This document shows positions 1 to 5,180 of a DNA stretch of 5,180 nt, piece by piece. Position 1 is the stretch's first letter. Each line of letters starts with the position of its first letter. The position numbers and the translations under genes were made by a program. Below the pieces are notes generated by a model. That model saw nothing but the letters and a program-made list of their open reading frames with translations, ran no database searches and was not told where the DNA came from. Source of the DNA: Pseudobdellovibrionaceae bacterium (GTDB lineage: Bacteria; Bdellovibrionota; Bdellovibrionia; Bdellovibrionales; JAMPXM01); the NCBI GenBank assembly GCA_913776405.1, contig CAJYOV010000479.1, positions 1 to 5,180 of the forward strand, written 5' to 3'.

Positions 1-555
1 GGTGAGATTCTCGATCCGCGAAGCGATGTTGACCGATCGACCCAAAACCGTGAACTCGCTTTTTTTGCCGATTGAGATGAATCCAGCGACAGGTCCAGTT
101 GATTCCGATTCCGATCGCTTCAGTCGCTGCAAACGCCGGCGGTGGCAGCGTGAGTGCGGGATTCGCAACAAGCGCTGGTGCGGGATCTGCACCGGCAGCT
201 CATTCGGCCAAAAGTGCAGCTGCCGCAGCTGAAGCAGAAGATCTCGATAATGAAGCAGGCAAGGCAAGCGCAAAAGCGCCGGGCTCTCGTGACGTAGCAG
301 GAAGCGGTAATAACAACCTTGCCGCCTCTTGGAAATCCGGAACATTCCGCTCACGCTTCGAGGCTACGAAGTTTGTGACGAAAGCCTCAGCCGATCAGAT
401 CATCGCACTCACAGCCACGCGCAATTCTCGCTTCGAGCAAGATAGCGTCGCAACAAATCGGTATTCAAATGGGCAACGGCCGAGTCGTCGGTTACTCAAG
501 CCCGAATTACCAGCTTTGCGGCAAACGGGTCGTCGCTCTCGGAGCTTGCAGATGA
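1..555 (+). pseudogene. 3' part of an unrecognised gene, reading frame apparently broken twice
   Basis: I do not recognise this protein, and its start lies left of the window. The sequence reads as coding in three successive frames. Frame 2 runs from the left edge to about 100 and ends ...LPIEMNPATGPV. Frame 3 runs from about 100 to 450 and is an Ala/Gly/Ser-rich, linker-like stretch with strong purine-first codon bias. Frame 1 runs from about 455 to the TGA at 553-555 and includes GNGRVVGYSSPNYQLCGKR. Removing one base near 99-104 and one near 454-456 gives a single continuous reading. That reading ends in an ATGA overlap with the cyclase start at 552, the arrangement expected of coupled operon genes. 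Without the second change, frame 3 would run into the cyclase and make an artificial 874-residue fusion from a TTG at 99; codon bias falls away in frame 3 after about 450, which argues against that. Frame 1 is also open at 1-72, so the frame at the very left is uncertain. The breaks may be sequencing errors rather than decay. Confidence 0.55.
541..551 (+). promoter_or_regulatory. Ribosome binding site that fixes the cyclase start
   Basis: GGAG at 541-544 sits seven bases before the ATG at 552. That ATG is followed by a Lys-Lys-Lys stretch and a hydrophobic helix, a typical N-terminus for a membrane sensor. This favours 552 over the in-frame TTG at 99 as the true start. The site lies inside the end of the upstream gene, consistent with translational coupling. 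Confidence 0.65.
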
Positions 556-2723
556 AGAAAAAGCAGCCGATTCTCGTGCTGCTTCTTCTCACATTTCTCG
601 TGATCGCGGGAGTGGTGAATCATAATCATCAGCAAGCGGCGCTGAGCGGTTTCAAAAAAATGAATCGAGAGGTCCGCGAGCGAAACATCATCGCTTACCT
701 TCAGATCTCGCGAGAACTCGGAAAAGCCGAGAAGTGGGACGAGCTTCAGGCTGTCCTTGAATACGCTGTCGGTCAGAACTTGATCGACTTCTACACGATT
801 TCGTCGGGCGACACTCTCTATTGGTGGGGCGATCGATCAAAGAATTTGGAACACATTCCAGCCGACGTTCCCGCTGGCGAAGAGCCTTTGCGGCGCGAAG
901 GCCAAGACCCAGTTATCGCTCTAGCGACCGTGGTTGGTGAAAATAAAGTCGCAATTGGAATCGATAAGGACTTCAACCCTCAAGAAGCGATCTTAGCGAA
1001 AAGAAAAGACGCACTCTTTTTTGAAGAGCTCATTTACTTCTCCTTGATCGCACTCTTCGCTGCTTTCTGGAGCCTCAAAGACATCTTTAAAATCGTGAAG
1101 CTTGTTCGCACGGGCAAAGTGAAGGGTTTAAAAGCGGAGCAGATGGCTTCACAAGAATCCGACCTTTTCTTGCGCGGCATCCTGGGCTACGAGCAGACAG
1201 TGAATGAACTTGAAGACGTAAATCGAAGACTTGATCGCCAAGTTCTTCCTTCGCTGAAGAAGGAAATCACGTCAGGCAAGAAGCCGCCTTACGATTTCGA
1301 GTGCACGATGGTCCGTACAGATATCAACAACTTCTCTACGATCTACAACACGCACAACGTCACTGAGTTCATGGCGACCATCAACCGCTTCTTTGCAGAA
1401 GTGTCGGTGGTCGTCGCTCGCTATCAAGGTCTCGTTCATGAATTCGTAGGCGACGAAGTCATTTTTTATTTTAAAGATGACGAACACGAAAATTCGTTCG
1501 CGATCGCGCTCTCAGCGGTTCGCGACATCAACGAGATCGCGACGCGCTATCATCATATGACCACGGAAGCACGTGGATACCCGTTTACTGTGAAGTCGAG
1601 CTTGTCACATGGACGCGTTCGATTCGGTCCGTTGGTAAATGGCTTTACGATCGCAGGAAGTGTTTTGATCGAGACCGTCCGTATTCTTTCGCACATTCAT
1701 GAAAAAGACGGCAACGTCATCTATTACGACGGCGCGAACCACGCTCGGCTTTTTGGACTCATCGAAGGCGCTGAGCGCCAGCGCGTACAGCTGAAAGGCT
1801 TTCAAGACGAAAAGGTGCTCTTTCAGTATCAAAGACATCTCGATCTAGCGATCTTGCTCGAACAGCTCGATGTCGAAAATGCGAATCGTTTAACCTATTA
1901 CCGGTCTGACCGTGATCTCGGGGCAATTCTCAGAAACTTGAGAGAGAACTCGCGACGTCGACCGGTTCAGGTTTCTCTTAAGGCTGTTCAGGTGCTTCGT
2001 CGCGCTTACGTAGCGACAGCCGTAGAAGGTTTTTCTGATCTTCTCGTTGCCTGGCTCTCGGAACTCGAAACTTGGCGTAAAGAAACTAAAGAAGGGTCTG
2101 GAGTTGAGGTTTTGAGCGCCACGGTCGTGATGTTGTTTATCAACCTCGTACCGAAAGAACACTTATCTGCGAGCGCTCAAGATCGCGTAAAGAGTCTCTT
2201 GGATGCTGGCGAAAACCGTATCGTCGCTAACGCGATGGATGTACTCATTCACTTCGAAGCGCCAGTTGAGAAAAAGGCTGTCACAACCGTTCGCAAGTCA
2301 GATGATCTCAGGCAGATGGCAAATGCGCTCGTTTACGAAGGCAAAGACGAGCTAAAGCCAGCCGTTATTAAGACGCTGGCAAAGCTAATGGCTCGAAATC
2401 AGGATCTAGCGAAAGTTGCGAGTGGTCTCTATGCGATCGGTGAACTTGCGAGGATCCACCGAGACCGAGATCTGGTGTACTACACTGCCCAAGTTGATTT
2501 CACGAAGCTGGTCGAGCAGATCGATAGTTACGTAGTACACCCGAATGCTATGATCCGCAGGCAATCGATGATCGCGCTCCGAAAGATCATGGATCCTGAA
2601 CTTCTGAATCGAGCGGTCGAGTCGTTAGTGAGCGCCGACTCTAATCTTTTGAATGAGGAAGCATCGAAACACCTCTGGCCGTACTGGGATCCATCGAAAA
2701 TCTCAAAGTCTAAAGCAAGTTAG
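552..2723 (+). CDS. Membrane-bound class III adenylate/guanylate cyclase with helical C-terminal extension
   Basis: This 723-residue protein should make a 3',5'-cyclic nucleotide from a nucleoside triphosphate at the inner face of the cytoplasmic membrane. After the Lys-rich start comes a transmembrane helix (about 6-23), an extracytoplasmic sensor region of about 130 residues, a second helix (about 155-178), and a linker with coiled-coil character (about 200-235). The class III cyclase domain (about 245-428) follows. The metal-binding Asp residues are D257 (RTDINNF) and D301 (FVGDEV), 44 residues apart as in mammalian adenylate cyclase. The base-contact positions are E297 and T366; the transition-state Arg is present (R377), but the Asn seven residues after T366 is I373. 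Residues about 430-723 are helical, with HEAT-like repeats such as those around ALRKIMDPELL. The Glu is typical of guanylate cyclases, so substrate and activity are open. I chose the start at 552 for its GGAG site, ATGA overlap and membrane helix. It is probably co-transcribed with the gene before it. Confidence 0.85.
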   Translation: MKKKQPILVLLLLTFLVIAGVVNHNHQQAALSGFKKMNREVRERNIIAYLQISRELGKAEKWDELQAVLEYAVGQNLIDFYTISSGDTLYWWGDRSKNLEHIPADVPAGEEPLRREGQDPVIALATVVGENKVAIGIDKDFNPQEAILAKRKDALFFEELIYFSLIALFAAFWSLKDIFKIVKLVRTGKVKGLKAEQMASQESDLFLRGILGYEQTVNELEDVNRRLDRQVLPSLKKEITSGKKPPYDFECTMVRTDINNFSTIYNTHNVTEFMATINRFFAEVSVVVARYQGLVHEFVGDEVIFYFKDDEHENSFAIALSAVRDINEIATRYHHMTTEARGYPFTVKSSLSHGRVRFGPLVNGFTIAGSVLIETVRILSHIHEKDGNVIYYDGANHARLFGLIEGAERQRVQLKGFQDEKVLFQYQRHLDLAILLEQLDVENANRLTYYRSDRDLGAILRNLRENSRRRPVQVSLKAVQVLRRAYVATAVEGFSDLLVAWLSELETWRKETKEGSGVEVLSATVVMLFINLVPKEHLSASAQDRVKSLLDAGENRIVANAMDVLIHFEAPVEKKAVTTVRKSDDLRQMANALVYEGKDELKPAVIKTLAKLMARNQDLAKVASGLYAIGELARIHRDRDLVYYTAQVDFTKLVEQIDSYVVHPNAMIRRQSMIALRKIMDPELLNRAVESLVSADSNLLNEEASKHLWPYWDPSKISKSKAS

Positions 2724-2758
2724 GTTAGTTTCTGTTAATGTCTGGTCAAGACGGTTTT

Positions 2759-2789
2759 ATTGCGAAGCACTTGAGATTGTGCTCGCAAT
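2759..2789 (+). terminator. Stem-loop between the cyclase and the TIGR02147 gene, possible terminator or attenuator
   Basis: ATTGCG at 2759-2764 and AGCAC at 2766-2770 pair with GTGCT at 2779-2783 and CGCAAT at 2784-2789. This gives an 11-base-pair stem with one bulged A (2765) and an 8-base loop. The bases after it (TCGTTTTCG) are T-rich but not a clean T run, so termination would be partial at best. It lies 35 bases past the cyclase stop and just before the tandem ATGs at 2801/2804. It could therefore end the cyclase message, or tune read-through or translation into the next gene. Confidence 0.45.
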
Positions 2790-2800
2790 TCGTTTTCGAG

Positions 2801-3633
2801 ATGATGCGTTCTGTGAAGCGCACCGTTCTTGATTACTCCGACTACAAAGAATTTCTTCTCGACGAATTTCAATCCCGATTGAGTCTAAACAAACGCTACT
2901 CAATGCGTTCGTTTTCGAAAGATTTAGAACTGCGCCCGGCAGCTCTCAGTGACATCATGAATGGTCGCTATGGCCTGTATCTGCGATGGCGCAATCGATC
3001 GCGACAAACCTTGGACTGAAAGGTCAAGAGGCTCATTACTTCGTGAGCCTTGTCGATTTGAAACACGGTCGCAGTGCTGCGATTCGCAACGCAGCTGAGA
3101 AGAAGCTTCGAGAGTACGGCCATCGTGCTGAGAACTCTCAAGCCCTCGATGAAGAGAAGCTCGCGTTGATTCGTCATTGGTATTACCCAGCGATCATCGA
3201 ACTCACGCACATCGTAAAGCATTTGGTCGACGCAAACGTCGTTTCAAAGCGACTCGGGATTTCGCTTGAAGACGCTCGAGACGCCCTTCGCGTTCTCGAA
3301 GAGAGAAAGTGTCTTCAACGTATTGACGGTGGGTATGCTCGCACAGCGGTCCACCATGTGGCTGAGCGTTCGGTTTCTACGCCAATGATTCAAAATTTCC
3401 ATAAGCAAGTTTTGTCTTTGGCAACTCAGGCAGTTTCGTCGCAAGAGCTTCAAAAGCGAAAAGCACTTTCAACTGTGCTTGCGGTGAAAGAGGAAGACCT
3501 TCCAGCCGCGCGCGCGATGCTGAACAAGTTCAGTGATGACTTCGTTCAGCGATTCCAGCAAATCGATTCGGCAGATAGCGTTTACGCTTTGAGCTTGCAG
3601 TATTTCAGGCTCGATCAACCGAACGAAAAATAA
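2801..3633 (+). pseudogene. TIGR02147 / DUF4423 family protein (probable DNA-binding regulator), frame broken by one base
   Basis: Two reading frames together make one TIGR02147 protein. The first half (frame 2, from ATG 2801 or 2804) has the family N-terminus: DYSDYKEFLLDEF, then SMRSFSKDLEL and AALSDIMNGRYGL, an Xre-like helix-turn-helix. The second half (frame 1, to TAA 3631-3633) continues with SAMAQSIATNLGL and QEAHYFVSLVDL. It then has a winged-helix-like stretch (SKRLGISLEDARDALRVLEE) and the usual end, VYALSLQYFRL. The switch falls at about 2978-2980. Adding one base there gives 276 residues from 2804, close to the usual family length, so one missing base fits better than two extra. 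Without it, frame 2 stops at 3017-3019. The family is mostly uncharacterised, and a regulatory role is inferred from the two helix-turn-helix regions. An ATG at 2738 would place the hairpin at 2759-2789 inside the gene and add 21 residues that do not resemble the family. Dead gene or sequencing error cannot be told apart here. Confidence 0.8.
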
Positions 3634-3642
3634 TCGGTAAGT

Positions 3643-3786
3643 TTATTGAATAGAGGGTTCGGTCTGCGGCGCCTGACCGTCGCCGACCTTTGTGCTGGCG
3701 TGGCTTTTGAGCGGAGAAGCGGCCATTGCGATGTACGTGAGACCAAGAACGAGAAGTGTTTTCGCGACCGTTTTAACTAATAACAT
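3643..3786 (-). CDS. Small single-transmembrane hypothetical protein (47 residues)
   Basis: I do not recognise this protein. It begins MLLVKTVAKTLLVLGLTYIA, an N-terminal hydrophobic helix (about 8-22) with Lys residues near the start. A polar tail follows, containing GDGQAPQTEPSIQ, then TAA. This fits a membrane-anchored or signal-peptide-bearing small protein; there is no lipobox Cys. It converges with the TIGR02147 gene, and the two stops are about nine bases apart. The frame is open upstream to an ATG at 3969, but the added 61 residues are rich in Cys and Ser, unlike a normal N-terminus, and would cross the intergenic repeats. The first ATG before the helix (3786) is therefore preferred. 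The ribosome site is weak: the nearest purine-rich stretch (GAAGG) is about 18 bases upstream. Codon choice in the short form looks normal for the window, but a chance frame is still possible. Confidence 0.45.
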   Translation of the reverse strand: MLLVKTVAKTLLVLGLTYIAMAASPLKSHASTKVGDGQAPQTEPSIQ

Positions 3787-3896
3787 AACGACATTGTTAA
3801 GGCCTTCGCTGGAATCATCCAAGCACAATCTGAATATGTGACAGAGGCCCAGCGCCTTCCGCGATGTGATGTAAAGTCCATCGATTGTACACCCAC

Positions 3897-3935
3897 CTTC
3901 AACCGATAGAAGTGTAGGTTGGACACTGGTTGAAG
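3897..3935. repeat. Nested inverted repeat / bulged stem-loop
   Basis: Outer arms CTTCAACC (3897-3904) and GGTTGAAG (3928-3935) are perfectly complementary. Inside them, AGTGT (3911-3915) and ACACT (3923-3927) are also complementary. On the right side the two arms are contiguous; on the left they are separated by six bases (GATAGA). Folded, this gives 13 base pairs with one 6-base bulge and a 7-base loop. There is no T run after it, so it is not a standard terminator. It could be a structured leader, a small RNA element or an operator for a dimeric protein. Confidence 0.5.
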
Positions 3936-3969
3936 CCACGCAACTCTGGACGCTCCATCTCGTACTCAT

Positions 3970-3987
3970 GCTTGAACGGATTCAAGC
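3970..3987. promoter_or_regulatory. Inverted repeat upstream of ku, possible operator or leader hairpin
   Basis: GCTTGAA (3970-3976) and TTCAAGC (3981-3987) are perfect 7-base inverted arms around a CGGA spacer. The repeat ends 27 bases before the ku ATG and 11 bases before the ribosome binding site. It is a candidate operator, or a small hairpin in the ku leader. No known repressor site is claimed. Confidence 0.4.
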
Positions 3988-3997
3988 CTTCGACCAA

Positions 3998-4005
3998 AGA
4001 GGGAG
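3998..4005 (+). promoter_or_regulatory. Ribosome binding site of ku
   Basis: The purine-rich AGAGGGAG at 3998-4005 lies nine bases before the ATG at 4015. It supports that start, and the encoded MARGIWSGAISFGL is the conserved beginning of bacterial Ku. Confidence 0.7.
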
Positions 4006-4014
4006 ACGTCCATC

Positions 4015-4989
4015 ATGGCTCGTGGGATCTGGTCCGGCGCGATTAGCTTCGGTCTTATTAACATTCCAGTTCAAATCATGAGTGCAAAAGAGCAAGAACA
4101 CTTGCACTTTCGCATGCTCGATAAAAACGACTTTTCTCCCATCGGCTATAAGCAAATCAACAAGTCGACCGGTCGCGAGGTTCAAAAAAAGAACATCGTG
4201 AAGGGCTACGAGTACCAACCGAGCCAATACGTTGTTCTTACCGAGGCCGACTTCAAGAAAGCCAATCCGAAAGCCACACAAACTCTCGACATCGAAGATT
4301 TTGTCGACCTCGATGAGATGGACCCGCTCCTTTTCGAGCGACCCTACTACCTTGTCCCCGGAAAAAACGGCGAAAAGGGATACTTGTTGCTTCGAAAGAC
4401 ACTCGAGAAAACGAAGAAGGTCGCGATCTCCCAGTTCGTCCTTCGCAAGCGGCAGTACTTGGGCGCGATCATGGCACGAGACGAGTACCTGATTCTTGAG
4501 GTGCTTCGCTACGCGCATGAGATTAAGGAAGTCTCAGAGGCGAAGTATCTCGATGACATTGATCTCGGGAAGGTCCGAATTTCAGAAAAAGAAATCAAAA
4601 TGGCTGAACAGCTCGTCAAGGGCATGAGTGCGCCTTGGAAGCCAGATCAATATAAAGACACCTATCAGGACGATCTCTTAAAGCGAATTCAACAAAAGCT
4701 AAAAGGTGGCGAAACCGAAACTGCACCTGAATCGGATGAAATCGAGGTGACGAACACGAACACGATCGATCTTATGCCTCTTCTTGCGAAGAGCTTGAAG
4801 TCGAAGGGTGGATCTCGATCTAGTTCAGCTCGGTCGGTCGCGGCATCAAGACGTGTGAGCTCTCGTACAAAAACGAAGTTGTTGCGGCCCGTGCGAAAGA
4901 AGACTGCCAAAAAGGCAGCCAAGAAAATGGCGAAGCCGGCGAAGAAAGCCAAGTCGGCGTCTGTTCGCAAGAGGAAGGCGAAAAAATGA
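4015..4989 (+). CDS. ku: Non-homologous end-joining protein Ku
   Basis: Bacterial Ku forms a ring-shaped homodimer that threads onto broken double-stranded DNA ends and recruits the ligase LigD. The 324-residue product starts with the family signature ARGIWSGAISFGLINIPV. It has the core motifs GYEY..SQYVVLTEADF (about 70-85), PYYLVPGKNGEKGYLLL (110-126) and VLRKRQYLGAIM (about 142-153). The segment around LMPLLAKSLK (253-262) matches the short C-terminal region that in other bacterial Ku proteins helps contact LigD. The last 55-60 residues are a Lys/Arg/Ala-rich tail with repeated AKK units, resembling histone H1 tails and the extended basic tails of some Ku proteins, and likely to bind DNA. 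The core is of normal length and intact. The stop overlaps the ligD start (ATGA), so the two are probably translated together. The antisense open frames across this gene are shadows. Confidence 0.97.
   Translation: MARGIWSGAISFGLINIPVQIMSAKEQEHLHFRMLDKNDFSPIGYKQINKSTGREVQKKNIVKGYEYQPSQYVVLTEADFKKANPKATQTLDIEDFVDLDEMDPLLFERPYYLVPGKNGEKGYLLLRKTLEKTKKVAISQFVLRKRQYLGAIMARDEYLILEVLRYAHEIKEVSEAKYLDDIDLGKVRISEKEIKMAEQLVKGMSAPWKPDQYKDTYQDDLLKRIQQKLKGGETETAPESDEIEVTNTNTIDLMPLLAKSLKSKGGSRSSSARSVAASRRVSSRTKTKLLRPVRKKTAKKAAKKMAKPAKKAKSASVRKRKAKK
4971..4978 (+). promoter_or_regulatory. Ribosome binding site of ligD within the end of ku
   Basis: GAGGAAGG at 4971-4978 lies seven bases before the ATG at 4986. 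It sits in the codons for the basic tail of Ku, so the tail sequence also serves as the ligD initiation signal. Confidence 0.7.
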
Positions 4990-5180
4990 GTTTGAAAGAG
5001 TATCGGCACAAGCGAGATTTCAAGAAGACTCAAGAGCCTAGCGGGCTCATGGAGAAGGCTCTTCAGGCGAAAGCTGTAAAGGCAGCGTCGCGAAAAAAGA
5101 AGAGTGTCTCAGCTAAATCTGAGAACGTTCGCTCGTTCGTGATTCAGAAGCACGACGCGTCTCATCTTCACTATGATTTT
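4986..5180 (+). CDS. ligD: ATP-dependent DNA ligase D, N-terminal phosphoesterase part (cut by window edge)
   Basis: LigD is the multi-enzyme partner of Ku in bacterial end joining. It normally combines a 3'-phosphoesterase, an ATP-dependent ligase and a primase/polymerase, though domain order and presence vary. Only 65 codons are visible. They begin MSLKEYRHKRDFKKTQEPSG and end FVIQKHDASHLHYDF, the first two conserved blocks of the phosphoesterase domain. By comparison with Pseudomonas aeruginosa LigD, R10, D11, E17, H56, H62 and D64 match the active-site residues R14, D15, E21, H42, H48 and D50. Between the blocks lies a Lys/Ala/Ser-rich stretch about 18 residues longer than in that enzyme. 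Having the phosphoesterase at the N-terminus suggests the Pseudomonas-type order, but the ligase and polymerase parts are outside the window. The start at 4986 overlaps the ku stop. Confidence 0.93.
   Translation, partial: MSLKEYRHKRDFKKTQEPSGLMEKALQAKAVKAASRKKKSVSAKSENVRSFVIQKHDASHLHYDF

Larger units (their letters stand above)
3787..4014. other. Divergent intergenic region with inverted repeats
   Basis: This 228-base region lies between the minus-strand small gene and ku. It should carry the ku promoter, and that of the small gene if it is real. I see no convincing -35/-10 pair on either strand. Its visible content is a nested stem-loop at 3897-3935, a short inverted repeat at 3970-3987 and the ku ribosome binding site. 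Confidence 0.5.

Noticed and set aside
60..66. T7 run as a frameshift site joining frame 1 to frame 2 at the left edge
   Set aside because: Frame 2 is already open from the window's left edge, so no shift is needed; too little sequence is available to choose.
99..551. N-terminal extension of the cyclase from a TTG at 99, giving 874 residues
   Set aside because: Codon bias is lost in this frame after about 450, frame 1 takes over and ends at an ATGA overlap, and the ATG at 552 has a good GGAG site followed by a membrane helix.
469..555. A separate 28-residue gene starting at ATG 469
   Set aside because: It has no ribosome binding site and is better explained as the end of the frame-shifted upstream gene.
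1500..1507. GCGATCGC octamer, as in cyanobacterial HIP1 repeats
   Set aside because: A single occurrence noted within a coding region of an organism that does not look cyanobacterial; GATCG-type words are common throughout the window as codon combinations.
2738..2800. Earlier start of the TIGR02147 gene at ATG 2738
   Set aside because: The extra residues do not resemble the family, the region folds into a hairpin, and a start at 2801/2804 gives the usual family length.
3660..3688. GC-rich inverted repeats (CGGTC/GACCG and CGGCG/CGCCG) as a terminator for the TIGR02147 gene
   Set aside because: The pairings compete with each other, no T run follows on either strand, and the region lies inside the possible small gene.
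3787..3969. Long (108-residue) form of the minus-strand small gene
   Set aside because: The added residues are rich in Cys and Ser, cross the intergenic stem-loop, and place the hydrophobic helix in the middle rather than at the N-terminus.
3982..4518. 178-residue minus-strand open frame
   Set aside because: It lies antisense to the conserved core of ku and shows no recognisable domain; it is a shadow of the ku codons.

Overview
The window looks like a chromosomal stretch of a Bdellovibrio-like bacterium (Bdellovibrionota). That is an inference from gene content: a TIGR02147/DUF4423 family protein, found mainly in Bdellovibrio-like bacteria and Fibrobacter, beside a large membrane-bound nucleotide cyclase and a bacterial Ku-LigD pair. 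Base composition is roughly even in GC. There are no rRNA or tRNA genes, CRISPR arrays or insertion sequences.

Layout, left to right. Positions 1-555 hold the 3' part of a gene I do not recognise. Its coding signal moves from frame 2 to frame 3 to frame 1, and it ends in a TGA that overlaps the ATG of the next gene (ATGA). From 552 to 2723 runs a two-transmembrane class III nucleotide cyclase of 723 residues with a helical, HEAT-like C-terminal half. Its metal-binding aspartates are present, but it has a Glu where adenylate cyclases have the adenine-contacting Lys, and an Ile where the transition-state Asn is expected. A spacer with a strong hairpin (2759-2789) separates it from a TIGR02147 family gene (2801-3633), which is broken by what looks like one missing base near 2978. 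On the minus strand, converging with that gene, is a small one-transmembrane protein (3643-3786). The intergenic region 3787-4014 contains two inverted-repeat structures. The right end is a plus-strand operon: ku (4015-4989), and the first 65 codons of ligD, again with an ATGA overlap, running off the edge.

How the genes work together. Ku and LigD form the two-component bacterial non-homologous end-joining machine: Ku holds broken DNA ends and LigD processes and seals them. The unknown upstream gene and the cyclase look translationally coupled and may form one signalling unit, with the cyclase sensing an envelope signal and making a cyclic nucleotide inside the cell. The TIGR02147 protein is probably a DNA-binding regulator, but nothing in the sequence ties it directly to the cyclase.

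Three apparent single-base frame changes lie in the left 3 kb, while the cyclase and ku are intact. Sequencing or assembly error is the simplest explanation, real gene decay is the alternative, and raw reads would decide. I do not see a clearly new multi-gene system; the atypical cyclase and the structured intergenic region are the most interesting parts.
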